Positions 62,956 through 64,000 of a stretch of DNA of 64,000 bases are shown here, piece after piece. The stretch is taken from the NCBI GenBank assembly GCA_041389725.1, contig JAWKRG010000007.1, forward strand, positions 186,001 through 250,000, in the 5' to 3' direction. The stretch comes from Polyangiaceae bacterium. Lineage in GTDB: Bacteria > Myxococcota_A > Polyangia > Polyangiales > Polyangiaceae. The notes under the pieces were generated by a model. It saw nothing but the letters and a program-made list of their open reading frames with translations, was not told where the DNA came from and did not search any database. The position numbers and the translations under genes are program-made. Positions within the stretch are counted from its first letter, which is position 1, and every line of letters starts with the position of its first letter.

Positions 62956-63840
62956 TCAGGGCAACACACACGCCCTGCGCTCGGTGAAATCCACGCCGCC
63001 ACGCAAGTCGCGCAGCACGAAGTAGAAGCGCGCCACGGTTCCCGACGTCACCGCCGCCGGAGCCTTCCAGCGCACGCTGGGGGTCAGGGAGTCGCCGGGG
63101 TCGACCACGCTGATCGCGCGCTCCAGTCGTCCCAGGGTGGCGTAGTGCGACAGGGTCAACACCTCCACGGTCGGCCCGTCGAGGCCGGCGATCGCATCAC
63201 GATCCTGTTCGCGCAGCGCCGCTTCGATGCGATGAGGCGCTGCATTTGCGCTGACGCGGAGCAAAGCCGTCGACAGGTCTGACTCGCTGCACGCAGCGAC
63301 GGGAGTCGTCACTGGATCGGGAGCGGACCAACTATCTCCGTCGAGGCGCAGCGCATCGGCCAACAGCAACGGATTGGTGTTTTCGTGCTCGTCATCGCCG
63401 ACTTCGATCTCGAAAACCATCGCCTCGCCGTGCCCTTTGCAGCTGCCGTCGGAGGATGGCGCCGCGCCTTCGCACACGGTGCCGCGAAGCAGCAGCCGCG
63501 GGGTGTCGACTGGCGTCATGAAGGCGAGTTGCGGGGGCGAAGAGCCCGAGCCACTTCCACTGGCAATGACGCCGCCAGCGCAGGTCGGAATGCCCCTCGC
63601 AACGAGGGCGGCGGGACAGACTTCGAGAGCGAAGCCCAGCTCGGCCTTGGGCGACGGATGCACTGCCAGCACGCGCACCTGAGCACTCTCCCCGGCGTGC
63701 GGCCACGCTCGGGTTGCATCGTCTTTGGCTTCCACTCGCGCGGCGAGCACGCGAAGGGAATCGATGCGTTGCGGTTCCAGCAGCGGATCGTCGCAACCCA
63801 GCAGCCCCAAGGCCGCGCCCAAAAGCACCCCTCGCTTCAC
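62956..63840 (-). CDS. Lipoprotein in TonB operon
   Basis: The 294-residue product starts with GTG and a lipoprotein signal (LLGAALGLLGC). The mature part is largely beta-type with five or six Cys, for example ALEVCPAALVARGIPTCAGG and CEGAAPSSDGSCKG, likely in disulfides. WKAPAAVTSGTVARFYFVLRD near the C-terminus recalls a small Ig-like domain. I do not recognise the family. It overlaps the stop of the TonB-dependent receptor by 4 bp, so it is probably a partner lipoprotein of that receptor. Confidence 0.75.
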   Translation of the reverse strand: MKRGVLLGAALGLLGCDDPLLEPQRIDSLRVLAARVEAKDDATRAWPHAGESAQVRVLAVHPSPKAELGFALEVCPAALVARGIPTCAGGVIASGSGSGSSPPQLAFMTPVDTPRLLLRGTVCEGAAPSSDGSCKGHGEAMVFEIEVGDDEHENTNPLLLADALRLDGDSWSAPDPVTTPVAACSESDLSTALLRVSANAAPHRIEAALREQDRDAIAGLDGPTVEVLTLSHYATLGRLERAISVVDPGDSLTPSVRWKAPAAVTSGTVARFYFVLRDLRGGVDFTERRACVLP

Positions 63841-64000
63841 AGCTCACCTCGCAGACCCAGGTTGGGAAGGACGGGAAGGCCACTGACTTCCTCGCTCTTG
63901 CTGTAGTCGTAGCTGTAGCGCTTCCCCGCAGCGTTGGTCGCGTTGTAGGCGTTCAGCACCTCCAGGTAGGCGGCCAGGCGCAGGTCCGAGATGCGCCATT
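63837..64000 (-). CDS. TonB-dependent receptor, C-terminal fragment (continues past window)
   Basis: Only the last 53 codons are in the window. Translation gives LRLAAYLEVLNAYNATNAA, then tyrosine-rich and charged residues, ending LPNLGLRGEL. The EVLNAYNATN-type block and the final beta-strand are typical of the closing strands of TonB-dependent outer-membrane barrels. Its stop overlaps the lipoprotein GTG by 4 bp. Adjacent exbB, exbD and tonB support the assignment. The transported substrate cannot be told from this piece. Confidence 0.75.
   Translation of the reverse strand, partial: WRISDLRLAAYLEVLNAYNATNAAGKRYSYDYSKSEEVSGLPVLPNLGLRGEL

Overview
This 64 kb window is very GC-rich throughout and is densely packed with long genes, many starting with GTG or TTG and joined by 4-bp stop/start overlaps. 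Several traits point to a myxobacterium (Myxococcota, perhaps Polyangiales): lipoproteins with Gly/Ser/Ala-rich linkers, a Ser/Thr kinase fused to an AAA ATPase and TPR-like region, an FHA-sigma54 activator, an IgGFc-binding-type surface protein and a compact chemosensory operon. This assignment is inferred from gene content and style. No rRNA, tRNA, insertion sequence, prophage or CRISPR array was seen.

Layout. 0-8 kb: housekeeping genes (ribF, holA, ribA, glmU) mixed with secreted or hypothetical proteins. 8-14 kb: a 1302-residue lipoprotein and a FadL-like outer-membrane protein. 14-17.6 kb: a LysM lytic transglycosylase and a PurQ-like glutaminase. 17.6-24.8 kb: a regulatory island with an ECF-type sigma factor, a small lipoprotein, an FHA-sigma54 activator and a kinase-ATPase. 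Both plus-strand genes of this island carry near-perfect -24/-12 boxes directly before the start codon. 24.8-29.2 kb: a sugar-type ABC importer in which the binding protein and first permease are fused. 29.2-37.2 kb: a GYF/GAF protein, MATE pump, S4 protein, proline-rich membrane protein, DusB, NadR-like P-loop protein, M14 carboxypeptidase and methyltransferase.

37.2-45.8 kb: a long minus-strand series of mostly cell-envelope proteins, including a 14-blade propeller lipoprotein, a cysteine-rich lipoprotein with about 13 repeats, an IgGFc-binding-type lipoprotein, a TlpA-like thioredoxin and a coiled-coil protein. 45.9-54.2 kb: a tightly coupled chemosensory operon (hydrolase lipoprotein, CheY, CheA, CheW, CheW, HEAT, CheR, CheB) with no receptor gene. 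54.3-57.9 kb: an HtrA-type protease and a diheme cytochrome fused to a heme-d1-type propeller that lacks the expected histidines. 57.9-64 kb: an ECF sigma/membrane partner pair and a TonB-ExbBD operon led by a TonB-dependent receptor that is cut by the window edge.

The most interesting candidate system is the 17.6-24.8 kb island. The kinase may signal to the FHA activator, which may drive sigma54 promoters at the ECF sigma gene and the lipoprotein, apparently as leaderless transcripts. The histidine-less cd1-like cytochrome, the 14-blade propeller, the cysteine-repeat lipoprotein and a short dispersed intergenic repeat also deserve checking.
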